Source: a virus
IMG/VR virus record: IMGVR_UViG_3300046010_005840
Location: 1 to 38,090 of that record
Length of the DNA stretch: 38,090 nt
Strand: one strand, 5' to 3'
Notes under the pieces: model-generated
The model's input: only the letters and a program-made list of their open reading frames with translations
What the model was told of the DNA's origin: nothing
The model's database searches: none
Made by a program: the position numbers and the translations under genes
In this document: piece after piece, positions 13,980 through 22,594 of the stretch
Layout of the letters: the number at the start of each line of letters is the position of its first letter
How positions within the stretch are numbered: the first letter of the stretch is position 1

Positions 13980-16663
13980 AGTGTGGCTCGGGCCTCGCGG
14001 ACCTCCACCCTGTTCATGACAGCTCTGAGGCTCTCCACGGGGAGGACAGGCTGTAGGTTCATGGTGTTGGCCGCTGCGGCGTTCTGTGCTGCTAAGATAG
14101 CATTGCTGCTGAGCGTGGCCTGCACCATGCCGCCGGTGGCGTAGGAGCCACGGCCAGGTGCTGCGCCGGTGTACATCGAGCGCAGGGCGTCGAGGCGCTG
14201 GACGCCAAGGGCGCGGACGACCTCTTGGGGCAGGACGTACTCGCCACGGTGGACGATGCCTGCTGGCTCGTACTTGCCACCGGAGCCGGTGTATCCACCT
14301 TCGGCGAAGCCTTTGACGACCTGCTTGGCGATGAGCGCCACGTTGACACCAGCACGGATTTTAGCCGCTGCGGATGCAGCCGCCTTAATAGTCGTACCTC
14401 CATCCGGCAATGCCGTCCATGTTGGGTTGGCGGCAATCTGTGCAAGCTCTTGGCCCAAGTTGACGAAGACGCCAGCGATGGCGGTAGCTTTTTCAAGGGC
14501 GAAGAAGAACTTGGCCGTTTGGCTGCCTTCTTCGGCAAGCTGTCCAAGGGCGCTGAATACCGCTTGTGCTGACTCCACACGCAGGCGATCAACCTCGAAC
14601 TGCGCATCGGCGATGGCTTGATTCGCGGCAATGATTTTCTCCGCCTTGGTCTTGGCATCCTCGGCCTCCTTCTCATCGAACTTCTTGCGCTTGGCCTCGA
14701 TCTCGGCGTTCTGCGCATCTATGAGCGCAAGTTGCTCGGCGCTGCCTTCCTCCGCCAAGGTGATGGCGGTGAAATACTTGTCGCGGATAGCGTTCTCCTC
14801 ACGCTGGAAGCCCTTGAGGCGTGCGTCCTCGGCCTCATTTAGAAGTTGCTGGGTCAGCAATAGCTGCTCATTCTCCTGCGCCACCACGCGCTGGGCTATC
14901 TCCTGTCGGATCTTCAGCTCCTCCTCGTAGGACTTGTTGAGCTCCTTGGCATCCTTGGCGGCATCCTTGGTGGCCTTGGCAGCATCCTTCGTGGCCTGCG
15001 CCTCGTCCTTCTTGTTCTCGGCGTTCTGCTCTGTCAGGATGCTGATGGCCGTCTCCTGCTCGAACGCCTCCTTCCGGTCAGCCAACGCTCGCTCCCCTGC
15101 CTTGGCGGTCTCATCAGCAGCACGCGCACGGATAGCCAGCGACTCGTTCTCCTCGCGCAGGCGTTGTGCATTCAACTTCTGCTGGGCGTCCGTGGACTTG
15201 CCAAGAGTCTTTATCGACGCCTCATTCTCTTTGATTTTGGCGTTGAGCTGATCGCGCAGCTTGACTTGTTCGTCGATACCCTTCTGGTCCTCTTTCGATG
15301 TCTTTGCGAACTCGCGCTGAAGCTGCAACCTGTCAGCCTCGCCCTGCGTGATCTCGCCACGCAGCACCTTCAGCTTGAGGTCGTTCTCCAATATCTTGGC
15401 CTGCAAGCCCAGCGTCTGCTCCCTGATCTTCTCATTCCTGTCGATGGTGCCTTGGAGTGACTTGTTGGCCGCATCACTCTCACTCTTCATCGCCATAAGC
15501 CCGGTGACCACCAGGCCGATAGCCACCGCGATGGCACCGATGCCCGTGGCGATGGTGGCCGCGCTCATGGCTCGCAGCCCTGCCGTAGCACCTGCGCTCG
15601 CCGGTGCGATCAGGCCGATGGATGCCGCGAAGGCACGCGCCGCCTTGGCACCCTCGATGATGCCGGACACACCCTGCTGGATAGCCAAGGCCGCCTGCAC
15701 CTTGAGCAGCGCCTGCTCCACCGCCTCACTCTCATCGCCGAACAGCGCGGCAGCACCCTGCGCCACGCTGAAGGCTCCCGTCACACCCTGCAACGCCTTG
15801 CCGAACGTCTCAATCTTGCCTTCGGTATCGATGGCTCCGATGCGAGCATTGACCGCCTTTATCTGGTCATCCAGGTCGTCGGCACGTTCCGCAGCAGCCT
15901 TGAACTCGTTGGACATGAACCCGAACTCTTCGGCGGCCTGTTGTGCCTCCTTGCGGGCCTCTCTTAGTTGTCTGTTGAGCGCCTCGAACTTCGGCTCCAC
16001 CTTGCCTGCCACCTCGTCGGCAAGGCCCGCTGCTGTCGCCTCCAACGCCTTGAGCCGCTCGTTGGCCTCGGTGAACTCCTTGCTGCTCTCGCCGAACTGC
16101 TTGAGCGCCGTGGTCGCCTCGTTCTGCGCAGTCTTGAGTTCGGCGAGGTTTGTCTCAAGTCGCTGTACACCGTCAGCGGCTTTCTTGAACTCCGCGCTGC
16201 CAGCACCGAAGGTCTTCAGAGCGGCAGCCATCTCGCGGTTGGCTGTGCCTACCGAGTCGGCAAGCTTTGCGAAGGTCGGACTGATGGCTTCGGTGAACGC
16301 CTTGGTGAGCACATCACGGAAGCGCAGTCCTTCATCAGTAAGGCCGCTGACATCATTCTTTAGCTCATTGAATCGACGGCTTTGCCCGGTCAACGCCGTG
16401 TCCAGCAATGCTATCTCCTCCCTGTTCTGCTTGCGCACCTTTGCCAGCTTGTCCTCGGCGGCGGTGACCTGGTCGGCGCTGGCTTTGCCTTGTGCGTAGG
16501 CCTTCTCCAAGGTCTTGAGGTTCCTCTCCTCCGCCTTGATCTCGTCGTTGAGTTCCTTCTTGCGATCCTTCAGCTCACCGGTGTTGACGGCAAGCTCCTT
16601 GATCTGCTGGATGGCGTCGGTGGCCTCCAGCTTGATGTTCATCACGATCTCCTTCTGCGCCAT
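13976..16663 (-). CDS. Tail tape measure protein
   Basis: An 895-residue protein with long coiled coils in the first 300 residues (starting IKLEATDAIQQIKELAVNTG) and again at about 400-640 (Ala/Lys/Glu-rich). Between them lies a hydrophobic stretch around residues 345-390 (GLRAMSAATIATGIGAIAVA onward) able to span a membrane. The C-terminal region is compact and Gly-rich (FAEGGYTGSGGKYEPAG, RGEYVLPQEVVRAL) as in tape measure C-termini. It sets tail length and is ejected into the cell envelope with the DNA. By analogy with lambda gpH (853 residues, about 135 nm tail) the tail should be of similar length. It marks the virus as a long-tailed phage. The start is 1 base from the upstream stop. Confidence 0.88.
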   Translation of the reverse strand: MAQKEIVMNIKLEATDAIQQIKELAVNTGELKDRKKELNDEIKAEERNLKTLEKAYAQGKASADQVTAAEDKLAKVRKQNREEIALLDTALTGQSRRFNELKNDVSGLTDEGLRFRDVLTKAFTEAISPTFAKLADSVGTANREMAAALKTFGAGSAEFKKAADGVQRLETNLAELKTAQNEATTALKQFGESSKEFTEANERLKALEATAAGLADEVAGKVEPKFEALNRQLREARKEAQQAAEEFGFMSNEFKAAAERADDLDDQIKAVNARIGAIDTEGKIETFGKALQGVTGAFSVAQGAAALFGDESEAVEQALLKVQAALAIQQGVSGIIEGAKAARAFAASIGLIAPASAGATAGLRAMSAATIATGIGAIAVAIGLVVTGLMAMKSESDAANKSLQGTIDRNEKIREQTLGLQAKILENDLKLKVLRGEITQGEADRLQLQREFAKTSKEDQKGIDEQVKLRDQLNAKIKENEASIKTLGKSTDAQQKLNAQRLREENESLAIRARAADETAKAGERALADRKEAFEQETAISILTEQNAENKKDEAQATKDAAKATKDAAKDAKELNKSYEEELKIRQEIAQRVVAQENEQLLLTQQLLNEAEDARLKGFQREENAIRDKYFTAITLAEEGSAEQLALIDAQNAEIEAKRKKFDEKEAEDAKTKAEKIIAANQAIADAQFEVDRLRVESAQAVFSALGQLAEEGSQTAKFFFALEKATAIAGVFVNLGQELAQIAANPTWTALPDGGTTIKAAASAAAKIRAGVNVALIAKQVVKGFAEGGYTGSGGKYEPAGIVHRGEYVLPQEVVRALGVQRLDALRSMYTGAAPGRGSYATGGMVQATLSSNAILAAQNAAAANTMNLQPVLPVESLRAVMNRVEVREARATL

Positions 16664-16664
16664 C

Positions 16665-18707
16665 TTAGACAGGTATTAGGTCACATTCCACCAGGTCGTC
16701 ATCACCGAAGCGCTTCCCTTTTATCGTCTGCACATACATCCACACGCTGCCGTAGCCGTCGTTCACCAGCCTCGGCCTTGCGAACTCGAAGTTCATGAAC
16801 TCATCATCATACACGCGGAACTCACCCTTGAGGTAGGGCTTGGTGGCACGTAGCAGCGATGCCCTCCAGTACCTGCTCAGCGTGCCAATGCGGCCCACGT
16901 CATCACCGAAGCCGAGGTTGATGTCAAGGCCACCGCTGCCAGCGAAGTAGTAGCGCGGTGCATAGGTCAGACCGCCGACGCCAGATAGCGTCACCGCCGT
17001 GCCACCCGGCACGCTGTAGCCGCCATGCACGAGGATGCGCGGCTTGCACTTCACATAGTCGGTGACCTTGTCCACCTCCTTGATGACCGGCACCACCACG
17101 CCACCGAAGCGGGTGCCCTGCTGGGTAGCGGCGAACTTCACCGTGGTGACCTTCTCATCCTCCCTGCCCGTGGTGTCATAGCGACCCTCGGCAGTCCACT
17201 CCGCCTCGCCGTTGTAGTCCTGCAACCGCTCGTCCTTGTCGTCGCTGGTGTACTTGAAGAGGTAGCGCTCGGGCACCTCCGGCATCACCTTGGCGGGTAG
17301 GTCGTTGTGGCTCAGGCGGTCGCTCCAGTCCACCCCTGCGGACACATCCAGCAGGTAGTCGTCATAGTGCTGGAAGGTGACCGTGTTGGTCAGCTGATCG
17401 GTGGTGATGACCAGCCGCAAGATGTTCGCCAGGGCGCTGATGACATCGCCGATGTTGAGCGATGGCGAGATGGCAGAGGACACCTTGAAGCTGACACCAT
17501 CTATCAGTTCAGTAAAGGTGACCGGCGAACCGGTGAAGGTGATGGTGGTGCCAGCCTCCATATAGAGTTGACAACCTTGGTAGCCTGTCGTGACACTCTG
17601 GGTGAAGGGCACCGCTGCCACGCTGACGGCATAGGTCTTGGCATTCTCAATGTTCGCGCCGACGAATAGTTGCTGGTCGAGGTCTATGCTGAAGGTGCCT
17701 ATGCCCGGTGGCACAGGTATGGAGACCTCGGCAATGATGACCTCATTGAATAATGAGCTGTCGGTCTGGTTGTAGAGGCGGAAGCGAAGCGAGGTGCCGG
17801 AGTTGACCGTTGATGCGTCACGCACGATGGTGAAGCGCCCAGTCACCGACACCGTTACATTGACGTCAGGCACCGCATTGATTGTCGAGAAGAATGAGCC
17901 GACGTTGAGGTTTGGAGATGTCAATGGGTCGAATAAGCCGCTGCGATATTCTATAGTGTCAAGGCCGATGATACCGGTTTGGAATGGCAGGACCTGATAG
18001 TTGTTGATGCTCAGGAGGATGGTCTGCGAAGCGCTTGCGACTTGCACGAAGTCCGACACCTGGTAGTTGTGGCTGGCGCTCGGCAGCATCAGCCTCGGCC
18101 ACAGCGCAGCCAGCGTCCCCTTGACCTTCAGCGTGAAGCCATTATCAGCGAAGAACTTCTCCAGCAGCGCACGCACCGACGCGGCGAACCTGATCTTGTC
18201 GAGCGTGACTGATGTGCTGCCCGTGAAGCTCCCCATCGAGCCGTAATCGATGAGGGGGAAGCTATAGTTGACCGTCTCAAGGGTCGATAGGTTGGTGGCT
18301 TGCTCGGCCTGCCAGAACGCACTCACCACCGCCATGCTCATCGGCAGCGTCAGCCCCATGTCCACATCGACGCACTTCGTGCTCTTGGCCCTGTCGAACC
18401 ACGTCGCGTTGTCGCCATAGGCCACCACCTGCACGCTGTCCTCCGTCCACTCCATAGGCTTGCAAACGCCCTCGAACAGCACCTGGCCGCCCTCGCCGAT
18501 GCGGATGGGCACCTCGCCGATGACCTCCTCCTGCATGGCCGGACCTCCCAGACCGACGCGGGCGCTGTTGCTCGCGGGAACCTCGAAGGTGGTGGAGCTG
18601 CTGCCCCGCACCTTCGTGAAGTCCGTCAGCTCGTTGAGGCTGTAGGTGAACTCGGGGATGTTATCCCCATCGAGATAGACATCCTGCCCGTTGATGACGG
18701 TCCTCAT
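16665..18707 (-). CDS. Large tail-tip / baseplate structural protein
   Basis: A 680-residue beta-rich protein. The start (MRTVINGQDVYLDGDNIPEF, then LNELTDFTKVRGSSSTTFEV) matches a common opening of large tail-tip proteins in Bacteroidota phages, with a following PASNSARV-type motif. No catalytic motifs are visible. It is encoded between another large structural protein (ATGA overlap) and the tape measure gene, where distal tail and hub proteins are expected. A receptor-binding or baseplate hub role is inferred from position and size. Multiple strand/turn segments (SVSVTGRFTI, GTFSIDLDQQLF) support a virion protein. Confidence 0.6.
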   Translation of the reverse strand: MRTVINGQDVYLDGDNIPEFTYSLNELTDFTKVRGSSSTTFEVPASNSARVGLGGPAMQEEVIGEVPIRIGEGGQVLFEGVCKPMEWTEDSVQVVAYGDNATWFDRAKSTKCVDVDMGLTLPMSMAVVSAFWQAEQATNLSTLETVNYSFPLIDYGSMGSFTGSTSVTLDKIRFAASVRALLEKFFADNGFTLKVKGTLAALWPRLMLPSASHNYQVSDFVQVASASQTILLSINNYQVLPFQTGIIGLDTIEYRSGLFDPLTSPNLNVGSFFSTINAVPDVNVTVSVTGRFTIVRDASTVNSGTSLRFRLYNQTDSSLFNEVIIAEVSIPVPPGIGTFSIDLDQQLFVGANIENAKTYAVSVAAVPFTQSVTTGYQGCQLYMEAGTTITFTGSPVTFTELIDGVSFKVSSAISPSLNIGDVISALANILRLVITTDQLTNTVTFQHYDDYLLDVSAGVDWSDRLSHNDLPAKVMPEVPERYLFKYTSDDKDERLQDYNGEAEWTAEGRYDTTGREDEKVTTVKFAATQQGTRFGGVVVPVIKEVDKVTDYVKCKPRILVHGGYSVPGGTAVTLSGVGGLTYAPRYYFAGSGGLDINLGFGDDVGRIGTLSRYWRASLLRATKPYLKGEFRVYDDEFMNFEFARPRLVNDGYGSVWMYVQTIKGKRFGDDDLVECDLIPV

Positions 18708-20257
18708 GTGCGCTGCGTGAGGTTGTCCACGCCCAGCATGTACTGGATGACGAACCGCTCAGCACGACCCGTGTCGCTGTCACCCGGCACCTCGTTGGTC
18801 AATGGGATGATGTTGGTCCAATAGCCGCTCCTGACCTCTGTCCAGATGTTCGGACTCTCGAACATCTCCTCGGCGATGTTGCGCAGCAGCACCGGCAGCA
18901 GGTAGCCGCTGGTGAGCGTGTACTTGCGCATCGGCTCGGTGCGCCACACCCGCTGCTGCCAGTCACCGCGGTAGGTGCCACCGGCCACCTCGGGCAGGCG
19001 CATGCTCGGCTTGCTGATGCTCTGCCGCTGCACGCTCATCTGGCGGGTCTCGTCACCCTCGAAGGTGAAGGCATCGACGCCGCCAAGTTTGTTGAGGTAG
19101 TACCACCTCTTGTTGACGCCCTTGCAGGCCACGATGTTCAGCGTGAAGGTCTCCGTCCGTGCGGCATTGGTGCCCGTCAGGATGGTGACCTTCATGCGTG
19201 TGGCACCGGCCGGCATCTGGTCGAGCGCCCTGCCCACGTTGCAGATGAAGCTGTTGGCAGGGGCTGTCGAGGTCGCCAGCGTGATGGTGCCCAAGAAGGT
19301 GCTCTCGTTGTCGAAGGTCACCGACACCTTGCGCTCGGGGTTGCCTATCCTGTTGTTGAGGAAGGCGAGGAAGAAGCTGTCACCGACGCGGATGGTGTTC
19401 TTGTTCCTGTCCATATAGGTCAGGAACCGCTTGAGCGGTGCGTTGACGCCCGTGACCAGATAGTCCTCGCTGAAGTCCGCATCCTCGTAGTCGAAGTCCA
19501 CCGACCCATCCCGCTGCACATGGTGGTACGGGTGCACCGCATTGACGCAGATCTGGTTGGCGATGCTGAATGCAGGGTCGTCGATGGTGTCGAAGCGCGT
19601 GAAGGTGATGCCCGTGCTGGTCACCACGTCATAGCCCGCGTAGAAGTCCACCGTGTAGCGCTGCGTGATGTAGCCAGCACCATCGACAAGGGCGCCGCTG
19701 CTGGTGTCGCAGATGGCCTTGACATCCTTGAAGTGGCGTGCCAGCACGTCACGAGCGTCCAGCTCGAAGACATAGCCGACGCCTTCCTCGAGCACAGGGC
19801 GCAGGGCGTACTCCACCGTCACGGGGATGTGAGGGCCGCTGACCCGTGCGAACACGGTGTAGTTGCCCAGGATGCGGAAGAGGTAGCCTCCCGTGGTGGT
19901 GAAGCCGACATAGGTGGCGCTGATGACGATGAGCGTGCTGGATAGCACGCGATCCACGCGGTAGGTGTCAGGATACCTGCTGGTACCGCTGACATCGTTG
20001 GGGCCGATGCTGCCGGGTATCTTGTAGAGCTGCCCCGCGATGATGGAGGCGCCGGTGTGCTCCACCAGCACCGCCGTGGAAGGGATGCCGTAGGTGGCCT
20101 GCTCTGCTGCCGTGGGAAGGCGCACCTCCACCACCTGCGCCACAGCCTGCGGGCTGAAGGGGTTCGGCTCGAGGTAGTCTGTCGAGATGAGCCTATAGGT
20201 CACAGGCCGGTAGACGCTGTGAGGCCCGCTGGGGTAGTATATCGGCTGGAGCGCCAT
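18704..20257 (-). CDS. Large tail structural protein
   Basis: A 517-residue beta-rich protein beginning MALQPIYYPSGPHSVYRPVT. It contains several strand-rich modules and a C-terminal segment (SVQRQSISKPSMRLPEVAGG, then RKYTLTSGYLLPVLLRNIAE) similar in organisation to tail-fibre-associated proteins of Bacteroidota phages. No enzyme motif is visible. Its ATG at 20257 coincides with the last base of the upstream stop and its own stop overlaps the next start (ATGA), so it is part of the tail operon. Function within the tail tip is inferred only from its position before the 680-residue tip protein and the tape measure. Confidence 0.6.
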   Translation of the reverse strand: MALQPIYYPSGPHSVYRPVTYRLISTDYLEPNPFSPQAVAQVVEVRLPTAAEQATYGIPSTAVLVEHTGASIIAGQLYKIPGSIGPNDVSGTSRYPDTYRVDRVLSSTLIVISATYVGFTTTGGYLFRILGNYTVFARVSGPHIPVTVEYALRPVLEEGVGYVFELDARDVLARHFKDVKAICDTSSGALVDGAGYITQRYTVDFYAGYDVVTSTGITFTRFDTIDDPAFSIANQICVNAVHPYHHVQRDGSVDFDYEDADFSEDYLVTGVNAPLKRFLTYMDRNKNTIRVGDSFFLAFLNNRIGNPERKVSVTFDNESTFLGTITLATSTAPANSFICNVGRALDQMPAGATRMKVTILTGTNAARTETFTLNIVACKGVNKRWYYLNKLGGVDAFTFEGDETRQMSVQRQSISKPSMRLPEVAGGTYRGDWQQRVWRTEPMRKYTLTSGYLLPVLLRNIAEEMFESPNIWTEVRSGYWTNIIPLTNEVPGDSDTGRAERFVIQYMLGVDNLTQRT

Positions 20258-20637
20258 CAGCTAAGGTGGCAGTACTCAACGATGGCCGTGCCCGATGCGG
20301 TGCGTGCATAGATTTCCTCGCCCGTGGTGAGGAAGTCATCATCGGTCTGGTGAAGAGGCTGGATGACAAGCACGCCCCCAGCGATGAGGTTGTAGAACAG
20401 ATATTCGTTGGTGGTGAAGTTCACCACACGGATGCGCACCGACACGTCCACCGTGCCCTTGTTATAGAGCACCATGCCGACCTGTGGCATGCCCGTTCCC
20501 TGTAGCAACTCATAGGTGTTGCCGATGGTCTGTGAACCTGTCACCATGTTGGTGACCTCGATGGTCTCATTGCCGCTCACGCTGCGCACCTCACCATCCA
20601 CGGTGACCGACGCGCTGTATTGGATGTTGCAGTTCAT
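20257..20637 (-). CDS. Beta-rich virion protein (126 aa)
   Basis: Begins MNCNIQYSASVTVDGEVRSV and consists of alternating polar/hydrophobic strands with many Thr and Val residues, ending SGTAIVEYCHLS. It resembles its upstream neighbour in length, in the N-terminal Asn-Cys-Asn motif and in the strand pattern, which suggests that the two arose by duplication. It is probably a small tail or tail-tip structural protein. No membrane or signal sequence. The start shares one base with the neighbour's stop. Confidence 0.6.
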   Translation of the reverse strand: MNCNIQYSASVTVDGEVRSVSGNETIEVTNMVTGSQTIGNTYELLQGTGMPQVGMVLYNKGTVDVSVRIRVVNFTTNEYLFYNLIAGGVLVIQPLHQTDDDFLTTGEEIYARTASGTAIVEYCHLS

Positions 20638-21077
20638 CAGCTTATTGCTTTGAGGCCAACGATGGCCGTGGTCTTCTGTGCTCCAATGATGCGGCTGAGC
20701 GTAAGGATGGCGACATCCTCATCAGGGACTTCCGTTGCTGTGGCGCTGGTGTTGAACGCGCCCGTGAAGCCCGTGCCTGCGCCGCTATACACGATGAGGG
20801 GTAGGTAGGTTGTCACACCAGCCACCATCGATACGGTTGAGCCGTTGTTCAGCGTGACACTACCGATGGAGCCTTTGGCCTTGTTGGCAAACACCCCTGC
20901 GGCGATGCCGCTATAGCTGTGCATGCCATAGCTCGGTGTCTCGGCCTCGGCACCGAAGGTCAGGCCAGCGCCTGTGTTGCCCTCCTGCATGCTCGCCGTG
21001 TCCACCTCGATAGAGGCCGTGCGGCTCCAGATGATGCCGTTGCAGTTCACCGTGACGGTGATGTTCATAGTTGCCAT
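20637..21077 (-). CDS. Beta-rich virion protein (146 aa)
   Basis: Begins MATMNITVTVNCNGIIWSRT and continues as short strands with a Gly/Ala/Thr-rich centre (GMHSYSGIAAGVFANKAKGS). It shares an N-terminal Asn-Cys-Asn segment and overall layout with the following gene product. Such Ig-like small proteins are often decoration or tail proteins. It directly follows the HK97 gp10-like gene, so a tube or tail-decorating role is plausible but not shown. No catalytic features. Confidence 0.6.
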   Translation of the reverse strand: MATMNITVTVNCNGIIWSRTASIEVDTASMQEGNTGAGLTFGAEAETPSYGMHSYSGIAAGVFANKAKGSIGSVTLNNGSTVSMVAGVTTYLPLIVYSGAGTGFTGAFNTSATATEVPDEDVAILTLSRIIGAQKTTAIVGLKAIS

Positions 21078-21568
21078 TATCGCAGTCCTGTTTGAAGGTC
21101 CACCACCACCGTAGCAGCCATCGCATCAGCGATAGCACCGGCAGCGTTGACCAGGTTATCATTCTCGAATTGCCACGCGGTGATGCCGTCCTCGAACACG
21201 TTGGTCCGCTTGGCTCTGTAGTCAGCACTCCCCTCGGCACCTATCTTCTTGGCGACCGCCCACGCATTCAGCGACAGCCCCTTGGCATCTATCCACCGCT
21301 GGATGCTGGTCACAGGCGGAGGACCACCGGGGCCTCTGCCGTTGCCGACCCACTTCCAGTTGGCGTTGGCCGCCAGCCGTGCCGTGATGCCGAACGTGTT
21401 CCCCTGCAGGTTCTCGTAGCTGTTGACCTCGGTGGTCATGCTGTCCCGCGTGCCTCCCGTGGCGACCTTGTCCCGCGTGGTCATGACCTCCACGATGCCG
21501 CGCTGCAGCTCCACCATAGCAGCCTCCATGAGGCTCTTGGCCGACGTCAGGTCAGCTGAAGAAGCCAT
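21077..21568 (-). CDS. Neck / tail-completion protein (HK97 gp10-like)
   Basis: A 163-residue protein with an N-terminal helix (LMEAAMVELQRGIVEVMTTR), a central part containing WKWVGNGRGPGGPPPVTSIQ and a helix beginning RWIDAKGL, then WAVAKKIGAEGS. This Gly/Pro-rich motif followed by RWIDAKGL and AKKI is characteristic of head-tail joining proteins of the HK97 gp10/tail completion type in Bacteroidota phages. It would join tail to head. It overlaps the upstream gene by 17 bases, and the next gene begins at its stop. Confidence 0.65.
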   Translation of the reverse strand: MASSADLTSAKSLMEAAMVELQRGIVEVMTTRDKVATGGTRDSMTTEVNSYENLQGNTFGITARLAANANWKWVGNGRGPGGPPPVTSIQRWIDAKGLSLNAWAVAKKIGAEGSADYRAKRTNVFEDGITAWQFENDNLVNAAGAIADAMAATVVVDLQTGLR

Positions 21569-22055
21569 CGGGGCAAGGGGCTGGTATGTTGTTCCTGAAG
21601 GTCACCGTCATCCGTGCGCCGGTGGTCAGCCGTCCCGGCTCGTCCCACAGCGCCGTCAGCGTCGGGCTGGTCTCCACGTCGAGGTCGATGGTGACACCCT
21701 GGTAGACCGCATTGTCGAGGATGTAGAGCTGCCGGAACCGGTAGAAGCATTGCCGCGCCACCGCCTCCATCCGCTCGTAAGCCTCGTCACGCTGGTCCGC
21801 CGTCCTGTCACTGTCGGTGTCATCGACGAAGACGACGTCCAGACCGAAGGTGTCATAGGAGACATCATTCTCTATGATCACCCCAGTAGTAGGAGGCTTC
21901 CAGATGCAGGCAGGGTAGGACAGGTCGTGGTCCATGTCCAAGGCTGCCGTCCAGTCCGACAGCCATGACACGCCCATGATATGGCTCTCCACCACACCCT
22001 TGAACAGCTCCCGGATGATGTCGACGCCCACCATATCGGGCGAAGGTACTACCAC
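21552..22055 (-). CDS. Tail terminator-like protein (167 aa)
   Basis: Begins MVVPSPDMVGVDIIRELFKG. It has a helix, then strands (GVIIENDVSYDTFGLDVVFV), a central helix (QRDEAYERMEAVARQCFYRF) and a C-terminal strand pair (RMTVTFRNNIPAPCPDG). The alternation and position directly before the gp10-like gene fit the tail terminator/tail-joining role of lambda gpU-type proteins, which cap the tail tube. I cannot name a family with certainty. It is separated by 24 bases from the gene ending at 22080. Confidence 0.5.
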   Translation of the reverse strand: MVVPSPDMVGVDIIRELFKGVVESHIMGVSWLSDWTAALDMDHDLSYPACIWKPPTTGVIIENDVSYDTFGLDVVFVDDTDSDRTADQRDEAYERMEAVARQCFYRFRQLYILDNAVYQGVTIDLDVETSPTLTALWDEPGRLTTGARMTVTFRNNIPAPCPDGFFS

Positions 22056-22079
22056 CGAAGAGGCCCCGTGGCCTATCCT

Positions 22080-22289
22080 TTAGGCCACCTCGTCGGTGTC
22101 GAACTTGAACCATGTGCAGACCTCCGCGAGGACCGCCTGCTCCATCTCTTGCTTGACATGGTCCTCGACCTTGTAGATCCAGTCGCTGACCTCCTCGGGC
22201 ATGTCCAGATGCTTGAGGGCCACATGCCACCCGTGGGCTACACCCGTCTCGATGGCGTGGCTCATCAGTAGATACTCGTTAGCTTTCAT
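22080..22289 (-). CDS. Small helical protein (69 aa)
   Basis: Begins MKANEYLLMSHAIETGVAHG, with two amphipathic helices (VSDWIYKVEDHVKQEMEQAV) and an acidic end (FDTDEVA). The ATG at 22289 overlaps the TGA of the -1 frame extension described below, which is itself evidence that the -1 frame is translated. No family is recognised; similar small proteins are common between chaperone and tail genes. Function unknown. Confidence 0.6.
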   Translation of the reverse strand: MKANEYLLMSHAIETGVAHGWHVALKHLDMPEEVSDWIYKVEDHVKQEMEQAVLAEVCTWFKFDTDEVA

Positions 22290-22594
22290 CGCTTCTTGCG
22301 TTGGTTCTCCTTCATGCGCTGGTAGCGCTGCTGTATCCTGCCCTGCAGCACGTCGCTGTCCCGCTCGTAGCTCATGACCGTGAGGCACTCCGCCGTGCTA
22401 TAGCGCACCACCTCCCCCTTGTCGCCGAACAGGGCTACGAGGATGGGCTTGAGCTGGGCGAGTCGGTAGATGGTGGCGAACCATCCGTAACGGCGCTCAA
22501 CTCTCTCGCAGCCTGCTGATACGCTTGCAGCCCTGACATCAGCCTCTGGCTCAAATACTGGCTCATGACGCCCTGCAATCTGCTCCCGCTGGCG
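22286..22594 (-). CDS. Start-less -1 frame extension of the tail chaperone (GT-like)
   Basis: A 102-codon frame, open from the T9 tract to a TGA at 22286, without ATG, GTG or TTG before codon 62. From about 22498 leftward it reads like a real protein (RRYGWFATIYRLAQL, then AECLTVMSYERDSDVLQGR, basic end KENQRKKR), with strong G/C in third positions and an ATGA overlap with the next gene. The Y-G-W-x-A/T-I-Y-x-LA pattern occurs in the C-terminal part of chaperone-like proteins of Bacteroidota phages. It would be joined to the upstream product by a -1 shift, as in lambda G/GT. The alternative is a one-base indel near 22500, because third-position bias suggests the upstream frame is used until there. 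Confidence 0.6.
   Translation of the reverse strand, partial: RQREQIAGRHEPVFEPEADVRAASVSAGCERVERRYGWFATIYRLAQLKPILVALFGDKGEVVRYSTAECLTVMSYERDSDVLQGRIQQRYQRMKENQRKKR

Noticed and set aside
15348-16499. 383-residue plus-strand frame opposite the tape measure gene
   Set aside because: Ser/Ala-rich low-complexity antisense of a coiled-coil gene; such frames are expected here by codon bias.
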